Below are positions 63,054 through 64,000 of a stretch of DNA of 64,000 nucleotides, piece after piece (positions within the stretch are counted from its first letter, which is position 1; each line of letters starts with the position of its first letter). The DNA lies in contig JAMPHY010000002.1 of the NCBI GenBank assembly GCA_023663185.1, forward strand, positions 62,001 through 126,000, in the 5' to 3' direction. The stretch is from Clostridiales bacterium. GTDB taxonomy: Bacteria; Bacillota; Clostridia; Lachnospirales; Lachnospiraceae. The position numbers were made by a program, and so were the translations under genes. The notes under the pieces were generated by a model, which was not told the DNA's origin, did not search any database, and saw only the letters and a list, made by a program, of their open reading frames with translations.

Positions 63054-63890
63054 ATGCCACAGATTATAGACGGAAAGGCGATTTCCGCGCAAATAAAAGA
63101 AGAGCTTAAAGAAAAGGTGGCTGAGCTTAAAAGTAAAGGTATAAGTATCTGCCTTGCGGTTATTCAGGTCGGTGACGATGCGGCTTCATCGGTGTATGTG
63201 GGCAATAAGAAAAAAGCCTGCGCATACATAGGAATAGAATCTCTTGCCTATGAATTTCCTGCAAGCACCAGTCAGGAAGAGCTGCTTAAATTAATAGGCG
63301 ATTTGAATAAGCGGGACGATGTGAATGGTATTCTCGTGCAGCTTCCCCTGCCTAGCCACATTGATGAGAATGCGGTTATCCGCGCTATAAACCCTAAGAA
63401 AGATGTTGACGGCTTTCACCCGCAGAATGTGGGGGCGCTTTGCATAGGACAGAAAGGTTTTGTCTCATGTACTCCTGCCGGAATCATACAACTGCTTAAG
63501 CGTTCAGGAATAGAGATTGAAGGAAAAGAATGTGTTATAATAGGAAGGAGCAATATCGTCGGTAAGCCGATGGCGTTATTGCTGCTTAGAGAGAATGGAA
63601 CGGTTACGATAACTCATTCCAGAACTAAGAATTTAAAAGAAATAACGAAGAAAGCCGATATTCTTGTGGCGGCTATGGGAAAACCGAAGTTTATAACGAG
63701 GGATTATGTTAAGGACGGAGCCGTTGTAATAGATGTTGGTATCCATAGAAACGAGAATAATAAGCTGTGCGGCGATGTGGATTATGATGATGTCGCGCCT
63801 ATATGCAGCGCGATTACTCCGGTGCCGGGCGGCGTCGGACCTATGACAATAGCCATGCTTATGTATAACTGTGTTGAGTCGGCAGGCTGA
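63054..63890 (+). CDS. folD: Methylenetetrahydrofolate dehydrogenase / cyclohydrolase
   Basis: A bifunctional enzyme interconverting 10-formyl-THF and 5,10-methylene-THF. The 278-residue protein shows VGDDAASSVYVGNKKKAC (with the catalytic Lys region), GILVQLPLPSHI, DVDGFHPQNVG and VIIGRSNIVGKPMA. I chose the ATG at 63054 because AAAGGAG lies 9 bases upstream; the ATG at 63048 would be only 3 bases away from it. It follows fhs by 46 bases. Confidence 0.96.
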   Translation: MPQIIDGKAISAQIKEELKEKVAELKSKGISICLAVIQVGDDAASSVYVGNKKKACAYIGIESLAYEFPASTSQEELLKLIGDLNKRDDVNGILVQLPLPSHIDENAVIRAINPKKDVDGFHPQNVGALCIGQKGFVSCTPAGIIQLLKRSGIEIEGKECVIIGRSNIVGKPMALLLLRENGTVTITHSRTKNLKEITKKADILVAAMGKPKFITRDYVKDGAVVIDVGIHRNENNKLCGDVDYDDVAPICSAITPVPGGVGPMTIAMLMYNCVESAG

Positions 63891-63911
63891 TACGTCAGAA
63901 AGGAAATGCCT

Positions 63912-64000
63912 ATGAAATGCCCAAACTGTGGGAATGAAATAGAAGAGGGGCACCTTATTTGCGAGTCATGCGGTAATGAGATTCAGATTGTGCCCGATTT
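63912..64000 (+). CDS. Zinc-ribbon protein, N-terminal part
   Basis: The first 30 codons of a protein that runs past the window end. It starts with CPNCGNEI and then CESCGNEI, two CxxC pairs that make a zinc ribbon. AAAGGAAATG precedes the ATG, 21 bases after folD. The rest of the protein is outside the window, so no function can be given. Confidence 0.75.
   Translation, partial: MKCPNCGNEIEEGHLICESCGNEIQIVPD

Overview
The window looks like a chromosomal segment of an anaerobic, spore-forming, low-GC Firmicute, most likely a member of the Lachnospiraceae (Clostridia). The evidence is an Rnf electron-transport operon of clostridial gene order, sporulation genes (gerW/ytfJ, a SpoIID-domain protein, tepA-spoIIIE synteny), the fhs-folD one-carbon pair, ATP-type PEP carboxykinase, a Phe T-box leader, BspA-type leucine-rich repeats, and GGAGG-type ribosome binding sites almost everywhere. 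I ran no database search; family names come from reading the motifs. No rRNA or tRNA genes, CRISPR array, prophage or autonomous IS element was recognised.

Layout. 1-3273: the end of the rnf operon (partial rnfD, then rnfG, rnfE, rnfA, rnfB), which couples ferredoxin:NAD+ electron transfer to ion pumping. 3401-7485: a Ser/Thr kinase, a BspA-type repeat protein, a TerY-like vWA protein and a PP2C phosphatase, which together match the TerY-P phospho-signalling triad plus one extra partner. A convergent apbE (7478-8506) encodes the flavin transferase expected to load FMN onto RnfD and RnfG. 8737-11675: a membrane-anchored GH25-like protein with an altered catalytic site, an AP2-HNH-AP2 protein, a 217-bp palindromic element and a SleB-type hydrolase. 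11762-24007: mostly metabolism (thrC, citrate synthase, deoC, Xaa-Pro aminopeptidase, pckA), with an Rpn-type nuclease and a DUF2953-gerW sporulation cluster. 24048-26257: a secreted SGNH esterase and a membrane acyltransferase, a likely surface O-acylation pair. 26404-26590: probable 6S RNA. 26734-33696: a SpoIID-domain protein, YihY, a Phe T-box and pheST. 33711-33848: a second palindromic element related in its core to the first.

35406-38029 is an AT-rich cassette of small accessory genes (JAB/RadC-like, Nudix, GNAT, histidine phosphatase). 38231-41302 holds queA, a compact type I toxin-antitoxin locus, a cupin and tyrA. 41321-49110 holds a lipoprotein gene followed by a module with a two-HTH/TPR regulator, a lipoprotein, an ABC-2 permease and its ATPase. 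49298-54959 carries an EF-G-like GTPase, leuS and argC. 54973-56167 (minus strand) holds three small genes, one for a Cys/Gly-rich repeat protein. 56676-64000 holds a secreted protein, tepA-spoIIIE, fhs, folD and the start of a zinc-ribbon protein.

The most interesting item is 39336-39637. It encodes a 32-residue hydrophobic peptide on the minus strand with a very strong Shine-Dalgarno sequence. A convergent small RNA shares its terminator and carries a direct repeat complementary to the peptide's start region. This is the layout of the Fst/par type I toxin-antitoxin family, and the peptide is too short for routine gene calling. Next come the TerY-P module with an inserted repeat protein, and the palindromic elements, whose cores are related but whose long complementary arms are not.
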